Below, piece by piece: positions 20,321-30,408 of a stretch of 64,000 nucleotides of DNA (its first letter is position 1; each line of letters opens with the position of its first letter). The position numbers and the translations under genes are program-made. Source of the DNA: Brachybacterium avium (lineage in GTDB: Bacteria > Actinomycetota > Actinomycetes > Actinomycetales > Dermabacteraceae). The stretch is taken from positions 186,001 through 250,000 of the forward strand of contig NZ_CP022316.1 of assembly GCF_002216795.1 (NCBI RefSeq). The letters run 5' to 3'. The notes under the pieces were generated by a model that was not told where the DNA came from, did not search any database, and worked only from the letters and a program-made list of their open reading frames with translations.

Positions 20321-22293
20321 TCGAGCGCGCGCAGGGCGCGGCGGCGGCCCTGCACCTGGGCCAGGCGCGCCATGATGTCCTGGTGGCGCTCGGCGTCGGA
20401 GGGGTCGGTGCGCTGCAGGCGCTGCTTGAGCACCGAGTACTCGCGGGTGAGGGACAGCTCCGCGAGCCGGTCCAACAGCGAATGCGCGAGGCGTCGCAGC
20501 CCCTCCTCGTCCCGGGCCGGGAGATCGAGGTTCGCGATCTCCACGATCAGCGGGCGCACCGTCTCGCCGGCGATCTCGAGGACCTGTTCGAGATAGCGGG
20601 CGGCGTGGAGCTGACCCTCCACGGCATCCAGCAGGGTGCCGGCGGCGAGCATCACGTCCCAGACTCCCTGCAGCGCGGGGACGTGGAAGGCGTCGTCTGG
20701 CAGGGTGGCGACCTTCTCGGTCTCCAGCAGCTGCGGGGACTGGAGCATCACCGCGAGCGACTGCGTCTCGACCATGCCCACGGGGTCGCGGGGGCTGACC
20801 ACGTCCGCCAGGCGGGCCGCCGGTATCGCAGCGGCCTCCCCGTCGGCCGTCGTCTGCTCGCCGGGCACTGCCGGGTCCGGCACGGGGCGCTGCGGCTCCA
20901 GGCGCTGCGCGGAGCGTCCCTCGCTGCGGGCGGCGTCGTGCACGGCGCGCAGCACTGTGGACTCATCCATCCCCAGCCAGCCGGACAGTCGCCGCGCGTA
21001 CTCGGGCCGCATCGCCCGGTCACGGATCCGGGCCACCACCGGCGCGGCCATCCGCAGCGCGGTGACCTGCCCCTCGACGGTGTCGAGGTCGACCTGGGAG
21101 ATGGCGGTGCGGATCGCGAACTCGAACAGCGGCCGACGGGTCTCGATCAGCTCCCGCACCGCCTGATCGCCCTGCTGGATCCGCAGATCGCAGGGGTCCA
21201 TGCCGCTGGCCTCGACCGCGACATAGGTCTGGGCGACGAAGCGCTGGTCCTCCTCGAAGGCGCGCAGCGCGGCCTTCTGCCCGGCGGCGTCGCCGTCGAA
21301 GGTGAAGATCACCTCGCCGGCCAGTCCTCGGCCGTCGGTGTTCAGGCGCAGGCCCGCCGTGGGGTTGGAATCCCCCATCACGCGGCGCACGATCTTCACG
21401 TGCTCGGGGCCGAAGGCGGTGCCGCAGGAGGCGACGGCGGTGGTGACCCCGGCCAGATGGGCGGCCATCACGTCGGTGTACCCCTCGACCACCACCACCC
21501 GGTGCTGGGAGGAGATCTCCTTGCGGGCGATGTCCAGTCCGTACAGCACGCTGGACTTGTGGTAGATCGCGGTCTCGGGGGTGTTGAGGTACTTGGGGCC
21601 CTTGTCGGATTCCAGCAGGCGCCGCGCTCCGAAGCCGATGGTGTTGCCGGTGATGTCGCGGATCGGCCAGACCAGACGCCCGCGGAAGCGGTCGTAGACC
21701 CCGCGCTGCCCCTGGGAGACGAGCCCGCTGGCCGTCAGCTCCGCCTCGGTGAAGCCGCGCCCCCGCAGCACCCCGGTCAATGATTCCCAGCCCTCGGGGG
21801 CGAACCCGACACCGAAGTGGGCGGCGGCCTCCTGGTCGAAGCCGCGCTCGGTGAGGAACCGCCGGCCCACCTCGGCGGCCGGAGTGCCCAGCTGCTCCCG
21901 GTAATACTCCTCGGCGATCGCGTGCGCATCCAGCAGCCGGCGCCGGGTCCCGAAGTCGGGACGGTCACCGCGCCCCTCCCCGGCATCCTCGTACTGCAGC
22001 TGGACGCCGTAGCGGGCGGCGAGCATCTCGACCGCCTCGACGAAGCTGAGGTGGTTGATCTTCTGGACGAAGGAGATCACGTCCCCGCCCTCGCCGCAGC
22101 CGAAGCAGTGCCAGTGGCCCAGCTGGGGGCGGATGTTGAAGGAGGGGGTCTTCTCGTCGTGGAAGGGGCACAGGCCCTTCATCGAGCCGATCCCGGCCGT
22201 GCGCAGGGTGACGTGCTCGGAGACCACCTCGTCCAGTCGCGAGCGCTCGCGGACGGAGTCGACGTCGGCGCGACGGATCAACCCTTGGGCCAC
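20314..22293 (-). CDS. dnaG: DNA primase
   Basis: Synthesises RNA primers for replication. The 659-residue product has the CHC2 zinc ribbon (Cys42, His45, Cys63, Cys66), then the TOPRIM domain with VVVVEGYTDVMAAH and FTFDGDAAG, and a helical C-terminal DnaB-binding region. GTG at 22293 lies 4 bp after the dgt stop. It forms the dusB-dgt-dnaG run typical of actinobacteria, and converges on the CHAD gene. Confidence 0.97.
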   Translation of the reverse strand: MAQGLIRRADVDSVRERSRLDEVVSEHVTLRTAGIGSMKGLCPFHDEKTPSFNIRPQLGHWHCFGCGEGGDVISFVQKINHLSFVEAVEMLAARYGVQLQYEDAGEGRGDRPDFGTRRRLLDAHAIAEEYYREQLGTPAAEVGRRFLTERGFDQEAAAHFGVGFAPEGWESLTGVLRGRGFTEAELTASGLVSQGQRGVYDRFRGRLVWPIRDITGNTIGFGARRLLESDKGPKYLNTPETAIYHKSSVLYGLDIARKEISSQHRVVVVEGYTDVMAAHLAGVTTAVASCGTAFGPEHVKIVRRVMGDSNPTAGLRLNTDGRGLAGEVIFTFDGDAAGQKAALRAFEEDQRFVAQTYVAVEASGMDPCDLRIQQGDQAVRELIETRRPLFEFAIRTAISQVDLDTVEGQVTALRMAAPVVARIRDRAMRPEYARRLSGWLGMDESTVLRAVHDAARSEGRSAQRLEPQRPVPDPAVPGEQTTADGEAAAIPAARLADVVSPRDPVGMVETQSLAVMLQSPQLLETEKVATLPDDAFHVPALQGVWDVMLAAGTLLDAVEGQLHAARYLEQVLEIAGETVRPLIVEIANLDLPARDEEGLRRLAHSLLDRLAELSLTREYSVLKQRLQRTDPSDAERHQDIMARLAQVQGRRRALRALED

Positions 22294-22297
22294 GGGC

Positions 22298-23635
22298 TCA
22301 GAGCTCCGATCCGAGGCCGGGCAGCGGGGTGTCCGCAGCGGTCAGGTGGGTCAGGGAGCGGTCGAAGAGCGCCCCGTGCAGCTGGCGCGCGGTGACGTCC
22401 GTGAAGGAGGCGATCTGGTCGACCACGACGCGACGGCGGCCGTCGTCGTCGGCCGCACTGTGCCAGAGCTCGGCGAACAGCGGGCTGAGGTATTGGGTGC
22501 CGGTGTTCCACAGCCGCGAGTACAGGTCGCGGATGATCTCCTCCTGCGCCTCGTAGACCGGCTGCTGCGAGGCAGAGGACATCACGTAGGCGGCCGCGAG
22601 GCCCTTGAGCACAGCGATCTCGAGATGGGTCTGCTCGGGCACCACCATGTCCCCGCCGTAACGGGAGAGGGGACCCTCTCCGTGCGCCGTGCGGGTCGCG
22701 GTGATCGCGGAGCGGGTGAAGCGCCCTATCAGCTGGCTCGCCATGTTCTTCAGCGCAGCGGCCGAGCGCATCGAGCCGGTGAAGGACAGCAACCAGCTCG
22801 GTTCGGACTCGAGTCGGGACAGCGCCGCATCGAGCTGCGCGATCGACTCGTGCGGCATGTACCAGTCCTGGACCACGTACAGCGCGGCGGCCCGCTCCAT
22901 CGGATCCTGCAGCTTCTGCAGGTCCAAGGTGAGGCCGGTGATCGCATCCTCGATGTCGTGGACGGAGTAGGCGATGTCGTCGGCGAGGTCCATCACCTGC
23001 GCCTCGAAGCATTGGCGCCCGGGCACGGCGCCCTCGCGCGCCCACGAGTAGACGTCGAGATCATCGGCGTAGGCACCGAACTTCGGGGAGGCAGGGTCCG
23101 GGCCCCGGCCCCGCGTCCAGGGGTACTTGATCGCCGCATCGAGGCTCGCTCGGGTGAGGTTCAGCCCATAGGGCCGGTCCTCCCCCACCACCTTGGGCTC
23201 CAGCCGGGTGAGCAGGCGGAGGGTCTGCGCATTGCCTTCGAAGCCGCCGAAGCCGGCGGCGAGGTCATCGAGCACCTTCTCCCCGTTGTGACCGAAGGGC
23301 GGATGGCCGAGGTCATGGGAGAGACAGGCGGCGTCGACGATCTCGGGATCGCAGCCGAGTTCTGCTCCGATATCGCGCCCCACCTGCGCGACCTCGAGGG
23401 AGTGGGTGAGGCGGGTGCGCACGAAGTCATTCGCCCCGGCGCCGAGCACCTGGGTCTTGGCGCCGAGCCGACGCAGCGCCGAGGAGTGCAGCACGCGCGC
23501 ACGATCGCGCTGGAACGGAGTGCGGGCCTGGGACTTCGGCGGCTCGGGGACCCGGCGCTCGAGGTCGTGGGCGGTGTATCCCGCAGGCGGCGGCACGTCG
23601 CTCAGCGACGTCGAGGGCGTGCTGTGCAGGGACAT
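22298..23635 (-). CDS. dgt: Deoxyguanosinetriphosphate triphosphohydrolase-like protein
   Basis: HD-superfamily enzyme hydrolysing dNTPs to nucleoside and triphosphate. The 445-residue product has RTRLTHSLEVAQVGR, then SHDLGHPPFGHNGE holding the HD pair and the family extension, and DLADDIAYSVHDIED further on. ATG at 23635 with GGAGGA 7 nt upstream; an in-frame start further upstream would overlap dusB. Gaps to dusB and dnaG are 4 bp each, so the three genes are one operon. Confidence 0.94.
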   Translation of the reverse strand: MSLHSTPSTSLSDVPPPAGYTAHDLERRVPEPPKSQARTPFQRDRARVLHSSALRRLGAKTQVLGAGANDFVRTRLTHSLEVAQVGRDIGAELGCDPEIVDAACLSHDLGHPPFGHNGEKVLDDLAAGFGGFEGNAQTLRLLTRLEPKVVGEDRPYGLNLTRASLDAAIKYPWTRGRGPDPASPKFGAYADDLDVYSWAREGAVPGRQCFEAQVMDLADDIAYSVHDIEDAITGLTLDLQKLQDPMERAAALYVVQDWYMPHESIAQLDAALSRLESEPSWLLSFTGSMRSAAALKNMASQLIGRFTRSAITATRTAHGEGPLSRYGGDMVVPEQTHLEIAVLKGLAAAYVMSSASQQPVYEAQEEIIRDLYSRLWNTGTQYLSPLFAELWHSAADDDGRRRVVVDQIASFTDVTARQLHGALFDRSLTHLTAADTPLPGLGSEL

Positions 23636-23639
23636 CGAG

Positions 23640-24887
23640 TCATCCTCCGGAGGTGTCGAGCTCGGCCTCGTGGAGGCGGGCGGCATGCTCGGGGCTGAGC
23701 TCGCGGGAGGTCATCCAGCCCTCGGGCACATGCGCCTTCTTCGGGGTGCCCGCGCGGCCGCGCGGGCCCTCCACGGCGGCGCCCGGGTACGGGCTGGTCA
23801 GCTCCAGCTCGGCGAGCTTGGCGTCGAGATCGGCGAGGGATTCCATGGTGGCCAGGCGGTGCCGCATCTCGCCGCCGACGGGATAGCCCTTGAAGTACCA
23901 GGCCACATGCTTGCGCAGGTCGCGCACGGCGCGACCCTCGTCCTCGAAGTACTCCACCAGGAGCTCGGCGTGGCGGCGCAGGGTCTGCGCGACGTCGCCC
24001 AGCGTGGGGCGCACCCGGTCCGGCTTGCCGGCGAAGCCGGCGGCGAGGTCCGCGAACAGCCAGGGCCGTCCCTGGCAGCCACGGCCGACGACGACGCCGT
24101 CGCAGCCTGTCTGCTTCATCATCTCGATCGCGTCCTCGGCGGACCAGATGTCGCCGTTGCCGAGCACCGGGATGTCGGTGACCAGCTCCTTGAGCTCGGT
24201 GATCGCCTGCCACCGGGCCTGGCCGGAGTAGTGCTGGACCACGGTGCGGCCGTGCAGCGCGATCGCCGCCGCACCGACCTCCTGGGCGATCAGCCCGGCA
24301 TCGCGGAAGGTCTGGTGCTCGTCGTCGATGCCGACCCGGGTCTTGACCGTGACCGGCACCTCGGGCCCGGCGGCTTCCACTGCGGCGCTGACGATGCGGG
24401 TGAACAGCTCCGTCTTCCAGGGCAGCACGCCGCCCCCGCCCCGACGGGTCACCTTGGGGACCGGGCAGCCGAAGTTGAGGTCGATGTGATCGGCGAGGTC
24501 GCGCTCGCGGATCATCTCCACCGCACGGCGCACGGTCGCGGGATCCACGCCGTACAGCTGCACCGAGCGGGGCGTCTCCCGCTCCCCCATGGTCACCAGG
24601 CGCCAGGACTCCCTGTGGTCCTCGACCAGAGCGCGCGTGGTCACCATCTCGGAGACGTACAGACCGCCGTCGTCCTCGCTGTGCAGGGCACCGAACTCGC
24701 GGCACAGCAGACGGAACGCCATATTGGTGATCCCGGCCATAGGCGCCAGCACGACGGGCGTATCGATGGTGTGCGGGCCGATCGTGAGGGTGCGCCGGGC
24801 AGCACTGCTGCCGGGCACGGACGTGGAGTCGCGAGCCGGGGAGGCGACGGAGCTGAGCGCATGGGGTGCGGTGTCGAGGGTGGTCAT
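23640..24887 (-). CDS. dusB: tRNA-dihydrouridine synthase (DusB-like)
   Basis: FMN-dependent reduction of uridines in the tRNA D-loop. The 415-residue product shows VVLAPMAGITNMAFRL at the FMN pocket, catalytic Cys in DLNFGCPVPKVTRRGGG, the substrate-site segment ALHGRTVVQHYSG and GNGDIWSAEDA. Actinobacterial DusB proteins usually precede dgt and dnaG as here. The ATG at 24887 has only a weak ribosome binding site. Divergent from the luciferase-like gene. Confidence 0.95.
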   Translation of the reverse strand: MTTLDTAPHALSSVASPARDSTSVPGSSAARRTLTIGPHTIDTPVVLAPMAGITNMAFRLLCREFGALHSEDDGGLYVSEMVTTRALVEDHRESWRLVTMGERETPRSVQLYGVDPATVRRAVEMIRERDLADHIDLNFGCPVPKVTRRGGGGVLPWKTELFTRIVSAAVEAAGPEVPVTVKTRVGIDDEHQTFRDAGLIAQEVGAAAIALHGRTVVQHYSGQARWQAITELKELVTDIPVLGNGDIWSAEDAIEMMKQTGCDGVVVGRGCQGRPWLFADLAAGFAGKPDRVRPTLGDVAQTLRRHAELLVEYFEDEGRAVRDLRKHVAWYFKGYPVGGEMRHRLATMESLADLDAKLAELELTSPYPGAAVEGPRGRAGTPKKAHVPEGWMTSRELSPEHAARLHEAELDTSGG

Positions 24888-25081
24888 CGTCTCGATTGTC
24901 CCATCTGGCCCTCTCCCCCGGGAGGGGTGGCGGGGGTGATGTGCATCGGCACCGGATGGGGAGGAGAGGGCCGGGCTGTTGGTCCTGGCCCGGAGGCGGG
25001 AGAGAGGAGATGATGGCAGCAGCGGCGCACCATCTCTTCCTCGCCCCCGCGCCGACCGTCGCACGACGAAGGAGGCAGGAG

Positions 25082-26169
25082 ATGACCGCCCCGACAGCAG
25101 AGCAGCGCAGGGCTCCGCGCATAGGCTTCGCGGCCCAGATCGAGCACACTGGCCCCCGCGCCGAAGGGCGCTCCCCTTCCAGCCGCGGCCTCGAGGAGGG
25201 CATCGAGCTGTTCCTCACCGCTGAGGACCTCGGGTACGACGTGGGCTACGTGCGCACCCGCCACCTGCAGGACATCCTCGCCTCCCCGCTGCTGTTCCTG
25301 GCGGCGCTGGGTCTGCGCACCACTCGCATCGAGCTCGGCACGGCGGTGATCCCGCTGCGTTTCGAGAACGCGGGACGGCTCGCCGAGGACCTGGCCACCG
25401 CGGATCTGCTCACCGGGGGCCGGCTCCGGCCCGGGGTGAGCTCCGGCCACTCGGCGCACGAGGCGATGTACACGCGCGCCTTCGGGGCGGTGCCGGAACG
25501 CGCTGAGCACGTGGACCGCGTGCTGCACGACCTCGTCTCACTGCTGGACGGGGAGATCGTCGCAGGCGCCGACCGGCACGTCGAGGGGGTCGTGGCGGGG
25601 AGCCCGCTGCGGATCCAGCCGCAGGTGCCCGGGCTCCGGGACCGGCTGGCCTACGGTGCGGCCGATCCGGGTCGGGCAGCGATGGCGGGCCGGCTCGGGC
25701 TCCGTCTCCAGCTGGCCACCATGGCGCCGGACGACGGTTCGGGACGCCCGTTCGCACAGCTGCAGCTCGAGGCGCTCGAGGCGTATCGCCGCGGCTCGCG
25801 GGAGGCGGGTCACGGCGAGGGGGACGTGATGGTCAGCCGCCAGATGATCCCGGTGCGCAGCGACGCGGAGCTGGAGCGCTTCATGACCCTCCTCCCCGCG
25901 AGCGGGCCGCAGATCCACGAGTCGTCGGAGAGCACCACGGCCAGGAGATCGGCGGGCACGACGCGGTCTTCAGCGCAGTGGTGCTGGATTCGCCCGCGGA
26001 GGTGGCGCGGGCGCTGTGGGAGGACCCGGTGGTCCGCGCCGCCGACGAGGTCGTGCTGGTGCTGCCGCCCGGAGCGCCGCTGACCGATCAGCAGGAGCTG
26101 CTGCGGACCTTCGGCTCCCTGGTCGTCCCATCGGTCCAGATGGTGCTCGGCGGCGGCGTGACGGGCTGA
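25082..26169 (+). pseudogene. Luciferase-like monooxygenase (LLM class), frameshifted
   Basis: Flavin-dependent TIM-barrel monooxygenase family; the substrate is unknown. ATG at 25082 follows a strong AGGAGG. The barrel reads FLTAEDLGYDVGYVRTRHLQ, LGLRTTRIELGTAVIPLRFENAGRLAEDLATAD (across residues 79-111) and GVSSGHSAHE, all typical. The frame runs out of register after ASGPQIHES (about 25920): continuing it gives Arg/Trp-rich sequence, whereas the natural C-terminus (GQEIGGHDAVFSAVVLDSP...) is in another frame to 26169. One extra G/C near 25923 restores about 362 residues. Probably a base-calling slip. Confidence 0.8.
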
Positions 26170-26203
26170 GCCCGCCGCACCGCCGCCGCACGGACGAGGT
26201 CGC

Positions 26204-27595
26204 TCAGGCCCCGAGCAGGCGCGCGGCGAGGTAGGACTCGACCTGGTCCAGCGCCACCCGTTCCTGCGCCATCGTGTCGCGCTCGCGGATGGTGACGGAC
26301 TGATCCTCGGCGGTCTCGAAGTCCACCGTGAGGCAGAAGGGGGTGCCGATCTCGTCCTGGCGGCGGTACCGGCGACCGATCGCCTGGGTGACGTCCATCT
26401 CGACGTTCCAGTGCTTGCGCAGCTGGTCGGCGAGCTGGGTGGCGCGCGGCACGAGGTCCTCGCTCTTGGACAGCGGCAGCACGGCGACCTTGACCGGCGC
26501 GAGGCGCGGATCGAGCTTGAGCACCGTGCGCTTGTCGACCCCGCCCTTGGCGTTGGGGGCCTCGTCCTCGCAGTAGGCGTCGACCAGGAAGGCCATCATC
26601 GACCGGGTCAGACCGAAGGACGGCTCGATGACGTACGGGGTGAAGCGCTCATTGGCGGCCTGGTCGAAGTACTGCATCTTGGTGCCCGAGCCCTCGGTGT
26701 GACTGGTCAGGTCGAAGTCGGTGCGGTTGGCGATGCCCATCAGCTCGCCCCACTCGCTGCCCTGGAAGCCGAAGCGGTACTCGAGGTCGATGGTGCCGGC
26801 GCTGTAGTGGGCCCGCTCCTCCTCGGGGACGTCGAAGCGGCGCAGGTTGTCCGCCGCGATGCCGAGGTCGATGTACCAGTCCCAGCAGGCCTCGACCCAG
26901 TCCTTGAACTGCTGATCTGCCTGGGCCGCCGTGGTGAAGTACTCGATCTCCATCTGCTCGAACTCGCGGGTGCGGAAGATGAAGTTGCCGGGGGTGATCT
27001 CGTTGCGGAACGCCTTGCCGATCTGGCCGATGCCGAAGGGCGGCTTCTGGCGGGTGGCGGTGACGACGTTGAGGAAGTTCACGAAGATGCCCTGCGCGGT
27101 CTCCGGGCGCAGGAAGTGCAGGCCCGCCTCGTTGTCGACGGCACCGAGGTAGGTCTTGACCAGGCCGGAGAACTGCTGCGGCTCGGTGAACTCGCCGCGG
27201 GTGCCGCAGTTGGGGCAGGCGATCTCGGCCATGCCGCCCTCGGGCGCGCGGCCCTTCTTCGCCTCGAAGGCCTCCAGCAGATGGTCCTCGCGGAAGCGGT
27301 TGTGGCAGCTCTTGCACTCCACCAGCGGATCGGTGAAGGTCTCGACGTGGCCGGAGGCCTCCCAGACCTGCTTGGGCAGGATGATCGAGGAGTCCAGACC
27401 CACCATGTCGCCGCGGGACTGCACGAAGGTGCGCCACCACTGCTTCTTGATGTTCTCCTTGAGCTCCACGCCGAGCGGGCCGTAGTCCCAGGCAGAGCGG
27501 GTTCCGCCGTAGATCTCACCGGCCGGGAACACGAAGCCGCGCTTCTTGGCGAGTGCGATGACGTTGTCCAGCGTGCTGGCGGGGGCCTTGGCCAC
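26204..27595 (-). CDS. glyS: Glycyl-tRNA synthetase, homodimeric (alpha2) type
   Basis: Charges tRNA-Gly. The 463-residue product is the single-chain bacterial/eukaryotic-like type: [19 protein letters not shown] near residue 31, a zinc-ribbon pair CKSC and CPNC, class II motif 2 in [19 protein letters not shown] and motif 3 in [14 protein letters not shown], and a C-terminal anticodon-binding domain. GTG at 27595 has AGGAG upstream. It is transcribed away from znuA and converges on the luciferase-like gene. Confidence 0.97.
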   Translation of the reverse strand: MAKAPASTLDNVIALAKKRGFVFPAGEIYGGTRSAWDYGPLGVELKENIKKQWWRTFVQSRGDMVGLDSSIILPKQVWEASGHVETFTDPLVECKSCHNRFREDHLLEAFEAKKGRAPEGGMAEIACPNCGTRGEFTEPQQFSGLVKTYLGAVDNEAGLHFLRPETAQGIFVNFLNVVTATRQKPPFGIGQIGKAFRNEITPGNFIFRTREFEQMEIEYFTTAAQADQQFKDWVEACWDWYIDLGIAADNLRRFDVPEEERAHYSAGTIDLEYRFGFQGSEWGELMGIANRTDFDLTSHTEGSGTKMQYFDQAANERFTPYVIEPSFGLTRSMMAFLVDAYCEDEAPNAKGGVDKRTVLKLDPRLAPVKVAVLPLSKSEDLVPRATQLADQLRKHWNVEMDVTQAIGRRYRRQDEIGTPFCLTVDFETAEDQSVTIRERDTMAQERVALDQVESYLAARLLGA

Positions 27596-27610
27596 GGGGA
27601 GACTCCTGGT

Positions 27611-27640
27611 GACGGTGGGGTACGGAACCGTCCCAGCATA
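27611..27640 (-). promoter_or_regulatory. Candidate glyS promoter -10 and leader hairpin
   Basis: On the minus strand TATGCT (27635-27640) resembles a -10, and GACGGT/ACCGTC arms (27627-27632 and 27611-27616) could form a short hairpin at the start of the transcript. No regulator is implied. Confidence 0.4.
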
Positions 27641-27718
27641 GTCATCCGGCGGGCTGTGACGGTTCCCACGTGAGGCGTTCCAGGGGGCCCGTCGACTTGC
27701 GCCGCTCCGATGCGCTCG

Positions 27719-27733
27719 TGAGAATGATTGTCA
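27719..27733 (+). promoter_or_regulatory. Zur box over the znuA start
   Basis: TGAGAATGATTGTCA matches the actinobacterial Zur consensus TGAAAATGATTTTCA at 13 of 15 positions and is itself a near-palindrome. It covers the alternative ATG at 27724 and touches the ATG at 27733, so zinc-loaded Zur would block initiation directly. Confidence 0.85.
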
Positions 27734-28692
27734 TGACGCTCTCGCCCCGCCTCTCCCGGCGCACCCTCCTGACCGCCACCGGACTCGGTGCCGGTGCCGC
27801 ACTCCTGGCCGGGTGCGGGGGCGGCCCGGCCGCGGCGAACGGGAAGCTGTCCGTGGTGACCTCCGCCTATCCGTTCTCCTACCTCGTCACGAGGATCGGT
27901 GGAGACCACGTCACGCTGGTGGATCTCACCTCCCCCGGGGTCGACGCCCACGGCCTCGAGCTCTCCATCAAGCAGGTCCTCGCCATCGAGGAGGCCGATC
28001 TGGTGCTCCAGATCCCCGGCTTCCAGAACGCGCTGGACGACGCCATCGCCTCCCACGGCGGGGACAACGTGCTGGACATCTCCGCCGAGCTCAGCCTGCT
28101 GCCGGTCGACGCGGCGCACACCGAGGAATCCGACGGCGGCGGCGAGGCGCATGACGAGCACGCGGACCACGACCACGGTCCCCATGACCCGCACCTCTGG
28201 CACGACCCGGTGCGGATGGCCGATCTCGCCGACGCGGTCGCTGCGCGGCTGGGGCAGCTCTCGCCCGAGCACTCCCAGGGCTTCACCGCTGCGGCCGCCA
28301 CGCTGCGCGCCGAGCTCGAGGAGCTCGATGCCGAGCTGGCGGAGTCCTTCGGCGCGGTCGGGGGCGAGAAGCCCTTCATCACCAGCCACGCGGCGTACGC
28401 CTACCTCGCCGAGCGCTATGACCTGCACCAGATCGGGATCGCCGGCGTGGACCCGGAGACCGAGCCCTCCCCGCAGCGGCTGCTCGCCCTGGAGTCCGTC
28501 GTGCAGGAGACGGGGGTCACGACGATCTTCTTCGAGACCTCGGCCTCGCCGAAGGTCGCCCAGACCCTCGCCCGGAACCTCGGCATCGAGAGCGAGGAGC
28601 TCGACAACCTCGAGACCCAGCAGTCGCCGCAGTCCGATTATCCTCAGGTGATGCGAGACAACTGTGCCGAGCTCATCGCGAGCTGGACTTGA
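27733..28692 (+). CDS. znuA: Zinc ABC transporter substrate-binding lipoprotein (ZnuA-like)
   Basis: Captures zinc outside the membrane for the ZnuCB transporter. The 319-residue product starts with a twin-arginine-like, lipoprotein signal (SRRTLL... LLAGC, lipidated Cys near residue 25). Cluster A-1 features follow: a His/Asp/Glu-rich loop (HADHDHGPHDPHLWHDP, about 140-160), ITSHAAYAYLAERYDL and ETSASPKVAQTLA. The ATG at 27733 has no Shine-Dalgarno; an in-frame ATG lies at 27724. Its stop overlaps the znuC start, and a Zur box covers its start, so zinc rather than manganese is the likely substrate. Confidence 0.92.
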   Translation: MTLSPRLSRRTLLTATGLGAGAALLAGCGGGPAAANGKLSVVTSAYPFSYLVTRIGGDHVTLVDLTSPGVDAHGLELSIKQVLAIEEADLVLQIPGFQNALDDAIASHGGDNVLDISAELSLLPVDAAHTEESDGGGEAHDEHADHDHGPHDPHLWHDPVRMADLADAVAARLGQLSPEHSQGFTAAAATLRAELEELDAELAESFGAVGGEKPFITSHAAYAYLAERYDLHQIGIAGVDPETEPSPQRLLALESVVQETGVTTIFFETSASPKVAQTLARNLGIESEELDNLETQQSPQSDYPQVMRDNCAELIASWT

Positions 28693-29453
28693 GCGACCGA
28701 CGGCCGCCCGTCGTCGAGGTCTCCGGGGTCTTCGTGGACCGCGGGGGCCAGCGGGTGCTGCATGATGTCGATCTGCGCATCGAGCACGGTGAGCTGGTGG
28801 CATTGCTGGGCGCCAACGGCTCCGGGAAGTCGACGCTGCTGCGCGCAGTGGTGGGGGTGCTGCCGCTCGCGGCCGGCTCCGCACGGCTCTTCGGCGCCCC
28901 GGTCCAGCGCGGCACCGCCCATGATCGCCTCGGCTACGTGCCCCAGGAGTCGGCAGAGACCGGGTCGATCCCCGCCACGGCCCGGGAGACGGTCGCGAGC
29001 GGTCTGCTGGGGGCCCGCTCCTGGTGGCCCAGCACCCGCGACCCGCGGGTGATGGCCGCCCTGGAGGCGGTCGGCATGGCGGATCTCGCGGGCCGTCCCG
29101 TCACCCGCATGTCCGGTGGCCAGCGCCGCCGCGTGATGATCGCGCGCGCCCTGGTGCGCGACCCCCAGCTGCTGGTGCTCGACGAGCCCTTCTCCGGGGT
29201 GGACGTGCCGACCCAGGAGCTGGTCGCCGAGCTCTTCCGGGAGCTCTCCGCCGCCGGGACCACCATCCTCGTGGTCCTGCACGAGACCGGTCCGCTGGCC
29301 GGCGACATCCGGCGTGCCGTGGTGCTCGACCACGGCCATGTCATCCATGACGGCGCCGAGCGCGACCGTCCCCGCCTGGACCCCGGCCCCGGCCACCCCG
29401 AGGATGCCGCCCCGCTGGACGAGTGCCTCGGACAGGAGATCCACCCCCTATGA
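28689..29453 (+). CDS. znuC: Zinc ABC transporter ATP-binding protein (ZnuC-like)
   Basis: ATPase subunit of the metal importer. The 254-residue product has Walker A GANGSGKST (near residue 42), a Q-loop YVPQES, signature MSGGQRRRV and Walker B LLVLDEPFSGVD, then VVLHE as the switch. TTG at 28689 overlaps the znuA stop by 4 bp, and its stop overlaps the znuB start by 4 bp, so all three are translationally coupled. Confidence 0.94.
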   Translation: MSDRRPPVVEVSGVFVDRGGQRVLHDVDLRIEHGELVALLGANGSGKSTLLRAVVGVLPLAAGSARLFGAPVQRGTAHDRLGYVPQESAETGSIPATARETVASGLLGARSWWPSTRDPRVMAALEAVGMADLAGRPVTRMSGGQRRRVMIARALVRDPQLLVLDEPFSGVDVPTQELVAELFRELSAAGTTILVVLHETGPLAGDIRRAVVLDHGHVIHDGAERDRPRLDPGPGHPEDAAPLDECLGQEIHPL

Positions 29454-30373
29454 TCTCGCCCCTCGACATCCTCACCTCAGATCTGCTGCGCTACCCGCTG
29501 ATCATCGCCGTCCTGATCGGGCTCACCGCTCCCGTGGTCGGCACCTATCTGGTGCAGAAGCGGCTCTCCCTGCTCGGTGACGGGCTCGGTCACGTGGCGC
29601 TGACCGGTGTCGCCGTCGGCTGGCTGATCGGGGCGTGGACCTCCGCCGCGCCCGCAGACCTGCTGGCGATCCCGGGGGCCCTGGCCGCCTCGGTGATCGG
29701 CGCGCTGCTGATCGAGTACGTGCGCGAGGTCAGCCACACCAGCCGTGATGTGGCGCTCGCGATCCTCTTCTACGGCGGCATCGCCGGCGGCGTGGTGATC
29801 ATCCAGCTCGCCGGCGGCACCTCCCAGAACCTGATGGCGTACCTCTTCGGCTCGCTGTCGACCGTCACAGCTCCCGACGCCCTGATCTCCGTGGTGCTCG
29901 CAGTGGTAGTGCTGGGGATCGGGGTGGGGCTGTCCGGGCTCCTCGCGGCCGTCACCGCGGATGAGGAGTTCGCCCGGGCCTCGGGACTGCCGGTGCGCAT
30001 CGTCAACGTCCTGATCGCCGTGATGGCGGCGCTGACGGTCACCCTGTCGATGCGGATCGTCGGCGCACTGATGGTCTCGGCCCTGATGATCGTCCCGGTC
30101 GCCGCCGCGCAGAATCTCGTGGTCGGGTTCACCCGCACCATGCGCACGGCCATGGTGATCGCCGTACTCTGTTCACTGGGCGGGCTGCTGATCACGGTGT
30201 ATGTGGACCTGCCGCCGGGCGGGGTGATCGTGCTGCTGACGATCGCGGTCTACGCCCTGGGACTCCTGACGCGGGCGCTGCGCCCGGTCCGGGAGCATCC
30301 ACCGACCAGCGGCCCCGGCCCCTCGCGCGCCGGCGGTGCGCCCACCGTCGCACGTGCAACCGGCCACCACTGA
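29450..30373 (+). CDS. znuB: Zinc ABC transporter permease (ZnuB-like)
   Basis: Membrane channel of the ABC-3 family. The 307-residue product shows about eight hydrophobic helices, the family segment KRLSLLGDGLGHVALTGVAVGW (within residues 32-53), and SLSMRIVGALMVSALMIVPVAAAQN near 195-220. The ATG overlaps the znuC stop and GACAGGAG lies upstream. The C-terminal 25 residues are polar and Pro/Arg-rich. The zur gene follows 35 bp later. Confidence 0.93.
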   Translation: MISPLDILTSDLLRYPLIIAVLIGLTAPVVGTYLVQKRLSLLGDGLGHVALTGVAVGWLIGAWTSAAPADLLAIPGALAASVIGALLIEYVREVSHTSRDVALAILFYGGIAGGVVIIQLAGGTSQNLMAYLFGSLSTVTAPDALISVVLAVVVLGIGVGLSGLLAAVTADEEFARASGLPVRIVNVLIAVMAALTVTLSMRIVGALMVSALMIVPVAAAQNLVVGFTRTMRTAMVIAVLCSLGGLLITVYVDLPPGGVIVLLTIAVYALGLLTRALRPVREHPPTSGPGPSRAGGAPTVARATGHH

Positions 30374-30396
30374 TAGCAGTCTCGCCGGCCGTCGGG

Positions 30397-30402
30397 GACA
30401 AT
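30397..30402 (+). promoter_or_regulatory. -10-like element at the zur start
   Basis: GACAAT lies 6 nt before the zur ATG with no Shine-Dalgarno between, the layout of a leaderless actinobacterial transcript. Confidence 0.4.
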
Positions 30403-30408
30403 AGCGGC

